A model generated the notes under the pieces. It did no database searches. It was not told where the DNA came from and saw nothing but the letters and a program-made list of their open reading frames with translations. A stretch of 64,000 nt of DNA, taken from positions 1,674,001-1,738,000 of the forward strand of contig NZ_JAUSXR010000001.1 in assembly GCF_030816155.1 (NCBI RefSeq), in the 5' to 3' direction. Source of the stretch: Arthrobacter woluwensis. GTDB lineage: Bacteria > Actinomycetota > Actinomycetes > Actinomycetales > Micrococcaceae. Position 1 is the stretch's first letter, and every line of letters begins with the position of its first letter. Shown here one piece after another: positions 40,672 through 49,992 of this stretch. A program made the translations under genes and the position numbers.

Positions 40672-42781
40672 TCAGGCGTCGATGCGTTCCCGGTCCAGGT
40701 GCTGGGCGCCGGCCACGATGAAGTCCTTGCGCGGCGCCACGTCCGAACCCATGAGCAGTTCGAAGACGCGCTCGGCGCTCTCCGCGCTGTCGATGCTGAC
40801 GCGGCGCAGCGTGCGGTGCCGCGGATCCATGGTGGTCTCCGCCAGCTGATCGGCGTCCATCTCACCGAGACCCTTGTAGCGCTGGATGGGCTCCTTGTAG
40901 CGCTTTCCCTCCGCCTGGAGACGGTCCAGGAGCGTGTGCAGTTCCTGCTCTGAGTAGGTGTAGATGATCTCGTTGGCCTTCGACCCCGGAGTTCACCACT
41001 TCCACCCGGTGCAACGGCGGCACGGCGGCATACACGCGACCCGCTTCCACGAGAGGCCTCATGTAGCGGTAGAAGAGCGTGAGCAGGAGGGTCCGGATGT
41101 GGGCGCCGTCGACGTCGGCGTCGGTCATGAGGACGACCTTGCCGTAGCGCGCGGCGTCCAGGTCGAAGCTCCGGCCCGAGCCGGCTCCGACCACCTGGAT
41201 CAGGGCGGCGCATTCGGCGTTGGAGAGCATGTCCCCCACCGACGCCTTCTGCACGTTGAGGATCTTGCCGCGGATGGGCAGCAGCGCCTGGAAGTCCGAG
41301 GACCGGGCGAGTTTCGCCGTGCCGAGCGCGGAGTCACCCTCCACGATGAACAGCTCGGAACGGTCCACATCGCTGCTGCGGCAGTCCGCGAGCTTGCTGG
41401 GCATCGTGGAGGACTCGAGGGCGTTCTTCCGCCGCTGAGTCTCCTTGTGCACCCGCGCCGAGACGCGGGACTTCATCTCGTTGACGACCTTCTCCAGCAA
41501 GAGGGCCGCCTGGGCCTTGTCATTGCGGTTAGTGGAGGTCAGCCGCGAGGTGATCTCCTGCTCCACCACGCGGGAGACGATGGCGCGCACCGCGGGCGTG
41601 CCGAGGATCTCCTTGGTCTGCCCCTCGAACTGCGGTTCGGCGAGGCGGACGGTCAGCACGGCGGTGAGGCCGGCCATCACATCGTCCTTCTCGACCTTGT
41701 CGTTGCCGGCCTTCAGCTTGCGGGCGTTGGCTTCGACCTGCTTGCGGAAGGTCTTCAGCAGCGCCTGCTCGAAGCCGGCCAGGTGGGTGCCGCCCTTGGG
41801 GGTGGCGATGATGTTGACGAAGCTGCGCACCGTGGTGTCGTAGCCGATCCCCCAGCGCAGGGCGATGTCCACCTCGCAGTGGCGCTCCACCTCGGCCAGC
41901 TGGCTGTGGCCGTGATCGTCCAGGACCGGCACCGTCTCCTTGAAGGTTCCGGAGCCGTTCAGCCGCCAGATATCGGTGACCGCGGAGTCCGCGGCCAGGA
42001 ACTCGGCGAACTCCGAGATGCCGCCGTCGTGGTGGAACACCTCTTCATAGGGCCCGTCCGCGCCTGGAGTCCCGGCGAGCCGCCGCTCGTCCCGGACGGT
42101 GATCTTGAGCCCGGGGACCAGGAAGGAGGTCTGGCGCGCACGTCCCGTGAGTTCGTCGTACAGGAACTTGGCGTCCGGGGTGAAGATCTGACGGTCCGCC
42201 CAGTAGCGGATCCGAGTGCCGGTGACGCCGCGCTTCGCCTTGCCGACCACGTCCAGCATGGAGTTCTCCAGGAACGGGACGAACTTCGCGTCCGGCTTGG
42301 GCTTGCCGCTGCCGTCCTCGAAGCGGCCGGGCTCCCCTCGCCGGAACGACATCTGGTAGGTCTTGCTGCCGCGGTCCACCTGGACGTCCAGTCGGGCGGA
42401 CAACGCGTTCACCACGGATGCGCCCACGCCGTGCAGACCGCCCGAGGCGTTGTAGGAGCCGCCGCCGAACTTGCCGCCGGCGTGCAGCTTCGTGAACACG
42501 ACCTCGACGCCGGTTAGTCCGGTCTTCGGTTCGATGTCCACGGGGATGCCGCGGCCGTCGTCGTGCACCTCCACGGAGTTGTCCGCGTGGAGGATGACCT
42601 TGATGTCGTGGCCGTACCCGGCCAGGGCCTCATCGACCGCGTTGTCGATGATCTCCCAGAGGCAGTGCATGAGGCCACGGGAATCGTTGGAACCGATGTA
42701 CATGCCCGGGCGCTTGCGGACGGCTTCCAGCCCTTCCAGAACGGAGAGGTGCCGGGCGTTGTATTCCGAACTCGGTGACAC
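40672..42781 (-). pseudogene. parE: DNA topoisomerase IV subunit B (ParE/GyrB family), frameshifted as sequenced
   Basis: ATPase subunit of a type IIA topoisomerase. From GTG at 42781 (AAGGAG ten bases upstream) it has the GHKL ATP site (EIIDNAVDEALAGYG, DDGRGIPVD, GLHGVGASVVNALS) and the Toprim motifs IVEGDSALG and TDADVDGAHIR. After VEVVNSG an extra base in the GGGG run (CCCC on the plus strand, 40984-40987) shifts the frame; the shifted frame ends at 40862. Removing one G restores the family ending SKANEIIYTYSEQ...RYKGLGEMDADQLAETTMDP and a stop at 40672, about 702 residues in all. The gene pairs with parC and is probably essential, so the shift is most likely a sequence error. Confidence 0.9.
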
Positions 42782-42979
42782 GGGTGGTGGACTCCTTTGG
42801 GGCCTGAAGACGCTCTTTTCAGGGTAGCGGCAACGGCCCTCATCCCCGCGCAGGCGCACCGTGAGAGCCACCACGGCGAGACGCCCGACTACGCGCAGAG
42901 CGAAAGAGACCGAATTGTGGCATGTATCGGGCCTGTCCGCTGGTTATATAGACGTACAGATCTTTCGAAGGAGGCCCCG

Positions 42980-43198
42980 ATGTCAACAGCAATTGCGGAA
43001 CGTACGCTCAACGCGGCTGACCGTTGCGACCGTTGCGGCGCCCAGGCATTTGTCCGGGTGGTGCTTGAGGCCTCTGGCGGAGAGCTTCTCTTCTGCGGGC
43101 ACCACGCCCGTGCGGTCGAAGCGACCCTGAAGCCCCTGAGCCGTGAATGGCACGACGAAACTTCCCGTCTCCTGGAGAAGGAAGTCGTCGTCGACTAG
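42980..43198 (+). CDS. DUF7455 small zinc-ribbon-like protein
   Basis: A 72-residue actinobacterial protein. CDRCGAQAFVRV near residue 16 and LLFCGHHARA near residue 37 suggest a zinc-binding knuckle. The ATG at 42980 has AAGGAGG five bases upstream, and a TATATA stretch at 42945-42950 may be its -10 box. It is divergent from parE, as I know this family from other actinobacteria. Function unknown. A hairpin follows. Confidence 0.88.
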   Translation: MSTAIAERTLNAADRCDRCGAQAFVRVVLEASGGELLFCGHHARAVEATLKPLSREWHDETSRLLEKEVVVD

Positions 43199-43221
43199 GA
43201 CTCTCCGAGTCCGTCACAGCG

Positions 43222-43255
43222 GAAGTGCCCGGTCCCTTGAGGGGCCGGGCACTTC
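43222..43255 (+). terminator. hairpin terminator after DUF7455
   Basis: GAAGTGCCCGGTCCC and GGGGCCGGGCACTTC pair with one G-U around TTGA, 23 nt past the stop. Confidence 0.78.
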
Positions 43256-43280
43256 TGTCGTCCAGGCACTTCTGTCGTCC
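43248..43280. repeat. 16-bp tandem direct repeat
   Basis: GGCACTTCTGTCGTCC occurs at 43248-43263 and 43265-43280, with a partial third copy after it. It looks like a local duplication of the right arm of the terminator hairpin. Confidence 0.6.
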
Positions 43281-43336
43281 GGGCGCTTCTCCCTTCCGGG
43301 CACGAGGCCTGACTGACACACGAAACTGACACACGA

Positions 43337-43374
43337 AGGGCCGGCGGCAGGGACATCTCCCGGCCACCGGCCCT
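43337..43374 (-). terminator. imperfect hairpin after the maoC-fabG-thiolase operon
   Basis: A 17-bp stem with two mismatches around CATC, 15 bp past the stop of the MaoC gene on the minus strand. Confidence 0.6.
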
Positions 43375-43389
43375 CGCGTCGTCAACGGG

Positions 43390-44313
43390 TCAGGACGCCG
43401 TCCCGCTCAGAGGCTCCACGGTTCCATGGAAGTGCCGCCGGGCACTGCGCTGATTCCACGCCTGGAAGTCCGTCCCGGACCACGCGCCGTCCGCTTCCTC
43501 ATCCCGGATGCCGACAGCGACCGTGGCCGGCAGGTACACCGGCGCCTCGAAGGCGACGTGCCACCGGATCCCGGCGTCGCTGTCGTGGCCGGACTCGGCC
43601 AGCGCCCGGGCCACGGAGTACATCCCGTGCGCGATCGACGTCTTCATGCCGAGCGCCTTGGCACTCAGCGAGCTGAGGTGGATCGGGTTGTAGTCACCGG
43701 ACACCGCGGCATAGTCCCGGCCCGTGTCCACCCCCAGCCGCCAGAGTCCCGTGGGCACCGGCGGGCGGAAGTCCTCCCGCTCGGAAGCGGGCACGGCGGT
43801 GTCGACGCCGGGAAGGAAGACCCCCTTGGCCAGGTACCGCGAGGTGCCACGCCACAGGAGTTCCCCGGTGCCGGCGTCGAGCACGTCCGCCACCATGTCC
43901 ACCAAGGTCCCGGAGCGATGAGCCCGCAGACCGTCCGCGTGGGCGCGCACCGTGAGGCGGGCGCCGAACGGGATCGGGGCGTGGTGCTCCACCGTGTTCT
44001 CCAGGTGGACCAGGCCGAGCAGCGGCAGCGGGAAGTCGTCACGGGTCAGGACGCTCATCGCCACCGGGAACGCCAGCGTGTGCACATATGCGGACGGCAG
44101 CTCGGAGCGGACCGTCCCGTGGACCAGCCGCTGGAAAGCGGTGACGTGCTCGATGTCCACCGTCACCGATTGCACCTCGTGCACGGCACGCGGCACGACG
44201 ACGGGCTGTTCCTTCTTCAGGAGCCGCTGCTTGGCGGCCGCCCCGGCCGCGTTGAGGTACAGCTTGGCCAGCGACGGCATCTCCTGCAGGATCACCGTCT
44301 GCTCGCCGCTCAT
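43390..44313 (-). CDS. MaoC family dehydratase ((R)-specific enoyl-CoA/ACP hydratase-like)
   Basis: A 307-residue double-hotdog protein. The C-terminal hotdog carries the hydratase-2 motif YAAVSGDYNPIHLSS...SIAHGMYS (about residues 206-238) with the catalytic Asp and His; the N-terminal hotdog is degenerate. Such enzymes hydrate 2-enoyl-CoA or -ACP to the (R)-3-hydroxy form. The ATG at 44313 overlaps the fabG stop as ATGA. With the two-domain FabG and the thiolase upstream it could form a fatty acid or polyhydroxy-acid pathway module. Confidence 0.9.
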   Translation of the reverse strand: MSGEQTVILQEMPSLAKLYLNAAGAAAKQRLLKKEQPVVVPRAVHEVQSVTVDIEHVTAFQRLVHGTVRSELPSAYVHTLAFPVAMSVLTRDDFPLPLLGLVHLENTVEHHAPIPFGARLTVRAHADGLRAHRSGTLVDMVADVLDAGTGELLWRGTSRYLAKGVFLPGVDTAVPASEREDFRPPVPTGLWRLGVDTGRDYAAVSGDYNPIHLSSLSAKALGMKTSIAHGMYSVARALAESGHDSDAGIRWHVAFEAPVYLPATVAVGIRDEEADGAWSGTDFQAWNQRSARRHFHGTVEPLSGTAS

Positions 44314-45647
44314 GCCCCCACCAGGTTCTGGCCGCAGACCCGCAGCACCTCGCCGTTGACACCACCGGCGGCGTCGCTCGCGAGGAAGGCGATCGCCTCC
44401 GCCACGTCACCGGGCTGTCCGCCCTGCTGGAGGGAGTTCAGGCGGCGTGCCACCTCGCGGGTGGCGAAGGGGATGCGCGCCGTCATCTCGGTCTCGATGA
44501 AGCCGGGGGCCACGGCGTTGATGGTGCCGCCGAGCCGGGCCATACTCGCGGCGGTCGCCTGCACCATGCCGATCACGGCAGCCTTGGACGCGCCGTAGTT
44601 GGTCTGGCCACGGTTGCCGGCGATGCCCGAGGTGGAGGCCAGGCTCACGATGCGCGGACGGTCGCTGAACAGCTCCGAGGCGAGGAACGCCTCGTTCATG
44701 CGCAGCTGCGAGGCGATGTTGACGGCGACGACGCTGTCCCAGCGGGCGGGATCCATGTTGGCCAGGAGCTTGTCCCGGGTGATGCCCGCGTTGTGCACCA
44801 CGATGTCCAGGCGGCCGAAGCGCTCCTCGGCCAGGGCCAGGATCTTCGCCGCGGCGTCCGGGGCGGTGATGTCCGCCTGCAGGGCGATGCCGCCCACGCG
44901 GTTCGCCACCTGCGCCAGCTGCTCCCCCGCCGCCGGGACGTCCACCAGGATGGTGCGCGCGCCGTCGCGGCTGAGGGTCGTGGCGATCGCGGCGCCGATG
45001 CCCCGCGCGGCGCCCGTGACGACGGCGACCCGTCCTTCCAGGGGACGTTCGCCTCCGTCCGGCACGGCCGGCGAGTCGGTGATCTCGAGGAACTGGCCGT
45101 CGACGAAGGCCGAGCGCGCCGAGAGGAAGAAGCGGAGCGCGCCGAGCGCTGCCGGGCTGTCCGCGGGGACGTCTTCTTCCAGCACCAGCCCGTTGGCCGT
45201 CGCCCCGGCCCGGAGCTCCTTGGCCAGGGACCGGACGAAGCCGTCCACGGCGCGGCGGGCCGCCGACGTCGCCGGGTCACTCGCCGTGCGAGGTTCCCGC
45301 GAGAGGGTGACCACGCGTGCCGAGGGGCGGAGCTGACGCAGCAGTTGACCCGCTTCCAGCACGGGCGCCGAGAGGTCTGACGGGTGGGTCAGGGCGTCGA
45401 GGACCAGGACGAGCGCGGCGAGCTTCTCCGATCCGCCCACGGAACGCCGGACGTCCAGGCCCCAGCCCAGCAATTCGGAAGCCACTCCGTCGGCGCCGGC
45501 GCCACGGCCGAGCACCACCACGGGTCCCTCAAGGAGAGGCTGCCCCGGGGTGTAGCGGCGAAGGACCGCCGGCTGGGGCAGCCCCAGCTTCCGGGCGAGG
45601 TCGCGGCCGAAGCCGCGGCTGACGAATTCGGTGTACTTGTCTGCCAT
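44310..45647 (-). CDS. two-domain 3-oxoacyl-ACP/CoA reductase (high-molecular-weight FabG, FabG4-like)
   Basis: A 445-residue SDR like mycobacterial FabG4. The N-terminal part (about 1-205) is a flavodoxin-like domain lacking a full cofactor motif. The C-terminal half is a true SDR: VVTGAARGIGAAIA near residue 215, HNAGITRDK, the catalytic Ser in SLASTSGIAGN and YxxxK in TNYGASKAA. It reduces 3-oxoacyl-CoA/ACP, in FabG4 with NADH. The ATG at 45647 has GGAACGGAAT upstream. The stop overlaps the MaoC start; the thiolase gene precedes it by 16 bp on the same strand. Confidence 0.92.
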   Translation of the reverse strand: MADKYTEFVSRGFGRDLARKLGLPQPAVLRRYTPGQPLLEGPVVVLGRGAGADGVASELLGWGLDVRRSVGGSEKLAALVLVLDALTHPSDLSAPVLEAGQLLRQLRPSARVVTLSREPRTASDPATSAARRAVDGFVRSLAKELRAGATANGLVLEEDVPADSPAALGALRFFLSARSAFVDGQFLEITDSPAVPDGGERPLEGRVAVVTGAARGIGAAIATTLSRDGARTILVDVPAAGEQLAQVANRVGGIALQADITAPDAAAKILALAEERFGRLDIVVHNAGITRDKLLANMDPARWDSVVAVNIASQLRMNEAFLASELFSDRPRIVSLASTSGIAGNRGQTNYGASKAAVIGMVQATAASMARLGGTINAVAPGFIETEMTARIPFATREVARRLNSLQQGGQPGDVAEAIAFLASDAAGGVNGEVLRVCGQNLVGA

Positions 45648-45663
45648 ATTCCGTTCCTGCCGC

Positions 45664-46965
45664 TCAGTATGCTTCGAGGATCGCGACGACGCCCTGACCG
45701 CCGGCCGCGCACACCGAGACCAGGCCACGAGCCGGACGGCCGTCCACCTGGCCCTTCTCGTGCAGGGCCTTGGCGAGGGTGGCGACGATGCGGCCGCCCG
45801 TGGCCGCGAAGGGGTGGCCCGCCGCCAGCGAGGAGCCGTTGACGTTGAGCTTGGCACGGTCGATCGCGCCGAGGGGCGCGTCCAGGCCGAGACGGTCACG
45901 GCAGAACTCCGGGTCCTCCCAGGCCGCGAGGGTGCTCAGGACTGTTCCGGCGAAGGCCTCGTGGATCTCGAAGAAGTCGATGTCATCGAAGGTCAGCCCC
46001 TGACGAGCGAGCATCCGCGGCACAGCGTACGCCGGGGCCATCAGGAGCCCCTCCTTGCCGTGCACGAAGTCGACGGCCGCGGCCTCCCCGTCCAGCACCG
46101 TGGCGAGCTTCGGCAGCTCGTGCTCATCGGCCCATTCTTCGGAGGCCAGGAGCACGGCGGAGGCGCCATCCGTGAGGGGCGTCGAGTTGCCGGCGGTCAT
46201 GGTCGCCGGGGTGGGCAGGTTCTTGCCGAACACCGGCGAAAGCTTGGCGAGCTTCTCCAGCGAGGTGTCCGCCCGCAGGTTCGAGTCACGGCTGAGGCCG
46301 CGGTAGGCGGTGACGAGGTCCTCGAAGAAGCCACGATCGTAGGCGGCCGCCAGGTTCTTGTGGCTGGCCAGGGCGAGCTCGTCCTGCGCTTCGCGGGTGA
46401 TGCCCCACTCCGCCGTCGTGATGGCCTGGTGTTCGCCCATGGACAGCCCCGTGCGCGGCTCGCCGGTGCCGGGAGCGTTGGGGGCGAGGTCCTTGGGGCG
46501 CAGCTTGGAGAGCGCCTTGAGCTTCTGCTGGGCGGTCTTGGCGCGGTTCAGTTCCAGCAGGATCCGGCGGAGGCCTTCGCTCACGGCGATCGGGGCGTCC
46601 GACGCCGAGTCGACGCCACCGGCGATGGCCGAGTCGATCTGTCCGAGCTTGATCTTGTTGGCGAGTCCCAGCACGGTCTCCAGTCCGGTGGCGCAGGCCT
46701 GCTGAAGATCGTAGGCCGGGGTGTCGGGAGCGAGAGCCGAACCCAGGACCGCTTCGCGGGTCAGATTGAAATCGCGCGAGTGCTTCAGCACGGCCCCGGC
46801 CGCCACCTCACCGACGCGCTCACCCTGCAGTCCGAACCGCGCCACGAGCCCGTCCAGAGCCGCGGTCAGCATGTCCTGATTGGAGGCGGTGGCATACGCG
46901 CCATTGGCGCGGGCGAAGGGGATGCGATTGCCGCCGACGACGACGGCCTTCCGTACGGTGGTCAT
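45664..46965 (-). CDS. acetyl-CoA C-acetyltransferase (thiolase, FadI-type)
   Basis: A 433-residue thiolase. The nucleophile is Cys91 in QQACATGLETV; the other active residues are in EIHEAFAGT, GHPFAATG and VCAAGGQG (Cys419). It cleaves 3-oxoacyl-CoA or condenses acetyl-CoA. The ATG at 46965 fits the family N-terminus TVRKAVVVGGNRIPFA. It leads the minus-strand thiolase-fabG-maoC operon and faces a TetR gene across about 100 bp that include a perfect operator-like repeat. Confidence 0.94.
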   Translation of the reverse strand: MTTVRKAVVVGGNRIPFARANGAYATASNQDMLTAALDGLVARFGLQGERVGEVAAGAVLKHSRDFNLTREAVLGSALAPDTPAYDLQQACATGLETVLGLANKIKLGQIDSAIAGGVDSASDAPIAVSEGLRRILLELNRAKTAQQKLKALSKLRPKDLAPNAPGTGEPRTGLSMGEHQAITTAEWGITREAQDELALASHKNLAAAYDRGFFEDLVTAYRGLSRDSNLRADTSLEKLAKLSPVFGKNLPTPATMTAGNSTPLTDGASAVLLASEEWADEHELPKLATVLDGEAAAVDFVHGKEGLLMAPAYAVPRMLARQGLTFDDIDFFEIHEAFAGTVLSTLAAWEDPEFCRDRLGLDAPLGAIDRAKLNVNGSSLAAGHPFAATGGRIVATLAKALHEKGQVDGRPARGLVSVCAAGGQGVVAILEAY

Positions 46966-47034
46966 GTTCCGCTCCGTTCTGCACGGGCGGCTTTCCGGCG
47001 CCCGTGCGGCAGGGTTTCCAATCGAAGAGTTACT

Positions 47035-47065
47035 GATACCCAGCGTACCTGATACGCTGGGTATC
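47035..47065. promoter_or_regulatory. TetR operator between thiolase operon and tetR
   Basis: GATACCCAGCGTA and TACGCTGGGTATC form a perfect 13-bp inverted repeat with a 5-nt spacer, ending one base before the tetR GTG. Each arm contains TACGCT, a usable -10 box; the plus-strand one is 7 nt before the GTG. The repeat is well placed to control both divergent transcripts. Confidence 0.8.
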
Positions 47066-47869
47066 GTGAACCCCGTCACACAGCAGCGCGCCGCGTCCCG
47101 GCAGCCATTCCCGGCAGAACCCGAGGCGCCCGGCGACGACGAATCCCCCGCCAGCACGGACGGCCGCGCCGCCCGCTGGCAACACCATCGCCTTCAGCGC
47201 CGCGCGGAACTGATCCGCGCTGCCCGGCGAGCAGTGCACCGCCTCGGGCCGGAAGCGTCCATGGAGGACATCGCCTCCTCCGCCGGGACCTCCAAGTCCG
47301 TGTTCTACCGCTACTTCGGCGACAAGTCCGGCTTGCAGCAGGCCGTCGGAGAAGTGGTCCTGGACCGCATGCAGGCAAGGATCCGCGAAGCCGTCCAGGA
47401 AGCGACCTCCCCTGCTGAAGGTCTGTTCGCGATGGTGAACGCCTATCTGCAGATGGCCGAGACCTCGCCCAACGTCTACGCCTTCGTGACGCAGCGCGGC
47501 AGCGGTGAGAGTGATGGGCCCGGGCCTGCACAGGACGCCACGTTCGGCCACTTCCTCAACGCCGTGACGGACATGATCGCCCAGCCCATGGAAGAGCTCC
47601 TGGCCGAGCCCGGCGCACTGCTGGACTACTGGCCCCGCGCGGCCATCGGGCTCGTGCGGGCCGCGGGCGAACAGTGGCTCCTGAGCCCGACCGGCCCCCA
47701 GCGGCCCAGCCAGGCGGAGATGGCGACCACGCTCACCTCCTGGCTCGTCGACGGCGTGCGGCCCATGGTCGCGGCGCCCGTCACCACAGACCAACCCCTC
47801 GAATCCAGGCACGCGGGCTCCGCACCCGGGCCTGCCCCGACCACCGGAAAGGAAGAGCACCATGACTGA
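47066..47869 (+). CDS. TetR family transcriptional regulator (fatty acid module)
   Basis: A 267-residue TetR regulator. After about 45 residues of tail comes the helix-turn-helix ASMEDIASSAGTSKSVFYRYFGDKSGL (split motif, about residues 70-96), then the ligand-binding domain. The GTG at 47066 directly follows a 31-bp inverted repeat that must be its operator or very near it. The stop overlaps the acyl-CoA dehydrogenase start by 8 bp. By context it probably represses both this operon and the divergent thiolase-fabG-maoC operon, released by an acyl-CoA. Confidence 0.9.
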   Translation: MNPVTQQRAASRQPFPAEPEAPGDDESPASTDGRAARWQHHRLQRRAELIRAARRAVHRLGPEASMEDIASSAGTSKSVFYRYFGDKSGLQQAVGEVVLDRMQARIREAVQEATSPAEGLFAMVNAYLQMAETSPNVYAFVTQRGSGESDGPGPAQDATFGHFLNAVTDMIAQPMEELLAEPGALLDYWPRAAIGLVRAAGEQWLLSPTGPQRPSQAEMATTLTSWLVDGVRPMVAAPVTTDQPLESRHAGSAPGPAPTTGKEEHHD

Positions 47870-49937
47870 AGCACTCCAGAACGTGCGCCGCAGTGAGAAG
47901 CAGGACGCCGGTAAGGAACCCCGGGTGGACGTCGCGCTCCTGGGCGAGCGTCTCCTCGGCACCTGGGCGGAGGTCCGCCGCGAAGCGCGGGCCCTGGCCG
48001 GCAAGGAGGAGTTCCACAAGATCGAAGGCACCACCCACGTGGAGCACCGCGCACGGGTGTTCGAGCAGCTGAAGGGACTCGTGGATCACGGCGCCGTGCA
48101 CCGCGCCTTCCCCTCGCGGTTCGGCGGCTCCGATGACCACGGCGGGAACATCGCCGGCTTCGAGGAACTGGTGACCGCCGATCCTTCGCTGCAGATCAAG
48201 GCCGGCGTCCAGTGGGGCTTGTTCGGCGCTGCGGTGCTGCACCTCGGCACCGAGAAGCACCACGAGAAGTGGCTGCCGTCCATCATGTCCCTGGAGACGC
48301 CCGGCGCCTTCGCCATGACCGAGATGGGCCACGGTTCGGACGTCGCGAGCATCGGCACCACCGCCACGTACGACCCGGCCACGGAAGAGTTCGTGATCAA
48401 CACGCCGTTCAAGGCGGCCTGGAAGGACTACCTCGGAAACGCCGCCAAGGACGGCATCGCCGCCGTGGTCTTCGCCCAGTTGATCACTCAGGGCGTCAAC
48501 CATGGGGTGCACGCCTTCTACGTCCCGATCCGTGACGCCGAGACCAAGGAGTTCCTGCCCGGCATCGGTGGCGAGGACGACGGCGTCAAGGGCGGCCTCA
48601 ACGGCATCGACAACGGCCGGCTGCACTTCAGCCAGGTGCGGATCCCCCGCGAGAACCTGCTCAACCGCTACGGCGACGTCGCCGCCGACGGCACGTACAC
48701 CTCCCCCATCGCGAGCCCGGGCCGCCGCTTCTTCACGATGCTCGGCACCCTGGTGCAGGGCCGTGTCTCCCTGGACGGCGCGAGCGTGGCCGCCAGTAAG
48801 ATCGCACTGGCGTCGGCCATCCGCTACGCGAGTCAGCGCCGCCAGTTCAACGCCGGCTCCCCCGTGGACGAAGAGGTGCTCCTGGACTACCAGCGCCACC
48901 AGCGCCGGCTCTTCACCCGGCTCGCCACCACCTACGCGGCGAGCTTCGCCCACGAACAGCTGCTCGAGAAGTTCGACGCCGTGTTCTCCGGCAAGCAGGA
49001 CACCGACGAGGACCGCCAGGACCTGGAGACCCTGGCCGCGGCCCTCAAGCCGCTCAGCACCTGGCACGCCCTGGACACCCTGCAGGAGTGCCGCGAGGCC
49101 TGCGGCGGGGCCGGGTTCCTCATCGAGAACCGTTTCGCCTCGCTCCGCGCGGACCTCGACGTCTACGCGACGTTCGAGGGTGACAACACCGTGCTGCTCC
49201 AGCTCGTGGCCAAGCGCCTGCTGGCCGATTATGCCAAGGAGTTCCGGAACGTCGACTTCGGCGTCATGGCGCGCTTCGTCGCGGCGCAGGCGTCCGACGT
49301 CGCGCTCAACCGCACCGGCCTGCGCCAGGTGGCGCAGTTCGTGGCGGACACCGGCCTGCCGCAGAAGTCCGCCCTGGCGCTCAAGGACGAGGAGAGCCAG
49401 CGGAGCCTGCTGACGAGCCGCGTCCAGAGCATGGTCGCCGAGGTCGGCGCCGCGCTCAAGGGTGCGAACAAGCTGCCGCAGGCCAAGGCCGCCGCCCTCT
49501 TCAACGAGCACCAGGACCAGCTGATCGAGGCGGCCCGCGCGCATGCCGAGCTCCTGCAGTGGGAGGCCTTCACCGAGGGTCTGCGCGGCATCGAGGACGC
49601 CGGCACCCGCGAGGTCCTGACCTGGGTCCGCGATCTGTTCGGTCTCTCGCTGATCGAGAAGCACCTCTCCTGGTACCTGATGAACGGCCGCCTGTCGATG
49701 CAGCGCGCCCGCACCGTCGGCGACTACATCAACCGCCTGCTGGTCCGCCTCCGCCCCCACGCCCTGGATCTGGTGGACGCGTTCGGCTACGGCCAGGAGC
49801 ACATCCGCTCCACCGTGGGCAGCGGCGCCGAGCTGATCCGCCAGGACGAGGCACGCGCCTACTACCGGACGCTCCGGGCTTCCGGAGACGCCCCGGTGGA
49901 TGAGAAGGTCCTCCTGGAGCGCGCCAAGAGGAAGTAA
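47862..49937 (+). CDS. acyl-CoA dehydrogenase / acyl-CoA oxidase family protein
   Basis: A 691-residue FAD enzyme longer than ordinary acyl-CoA dehydrogenases (about 380) and laid out like acyl-CoA oxidases. FAMTEMGHGSDV is the flavin region, ECREACGGAGFLIENR and ATFEGDNTVLLQ are the oxidase-type motifs, the latter holding the catalytic Glu (about residue 440). It introduces the 2,3 double bond in acyl-CoA. It starts with ATG overlapping the tetR stop, so it is coupled to its regulator. A strong hairpin follows. Confidence 0.93.
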   Translation: MTEALQNVRRSEKQDAGKEPRVDVALLGERLLGTWAEVRREARALAGKEEFHKIEGTTHVEHRARVFEQLKGLVDHGAVHRAFPSRFGGSDDHGGNIAGFEELVTADPSLQIKAGVQWGLFGAAVLHLGTEKHHEKWLPSIMSLETPGAFAMTEMGHGSDVASIGTTATYDPATEEFVINTPFKAAWKDYLGNAAKDGIAAVVFAQLITQGVNHGVHAFYVPIRDAETKEFLPGIGGEDDGVKGGLNGIDNGRLHFSQVRIPRENLLNRYGDVAADGTYTSPIASPGRRFFTMLGTLVQGRVSLDGASVAASKIALASAIRYASQRRQFNAGSPVDEEVLLDYQRHQRRLFTRLATTYAASFAHEQLLEKFDAVFSGKQDTDEDRQDLETLAAALKPLSTWHALDTLQECREACGGAGFLIENRFASLRADLDVYATFEGDNTVLLQLVAKRLLADYAKEFRNVDFGVMARFVAAQASDVALNRTGLRQVAQFVADTGLPQKSALALKDEESQRSLLTSRVQSMVAEVGAALKGANKLPQAKAAALFNEHQDQLIEAARAHAELLQWEAFTEGLRGIEDAGTREVLTWVRDLFGLSLIEKHLSWYLMNGRLSMQRARTVGDYINRLLVRLRPHALDLVDAFGYGQEHIRSTVGSGAELIRQDEARAYYRTLRASGDAPVDEKVLLERAKRK

Positions 49938-49943
49938 TCCGAC

Positions 49944-49987
49944 ACGCGAAAGCCCCCTGCACCGCACGGAGCAGGGGGCTTTCGCGT
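49944..49987. terminator. perfect 17-bp bidirectional hairpin terminator
   Basis: Bases 49944-49960 and 49971-49987 are exact reverse complements with a 10-nt loop, between the convergent acyl-CoA dehydrogenase and glgA genes. Confidence 0.87.
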
Positions 49988-49992
49988 CACTG

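Noticed and set aside
40964..42517. Open frame opposite parE
   Set aside because: Antisense shadow; parE motifs are on the other strand.
40672..42781. Programmed frameshift in parE
   Set aside because: No stimulating structure or known precedent was recognised, and similar insertions occur in four unrelated genes.
43248..43290. Short direct repeats considered as a CRISPR remnant
   Set aside because: Two 16-bp copies with a single base between them and no spacers or cas genes; a local duplication of a terminator arm is simpler.
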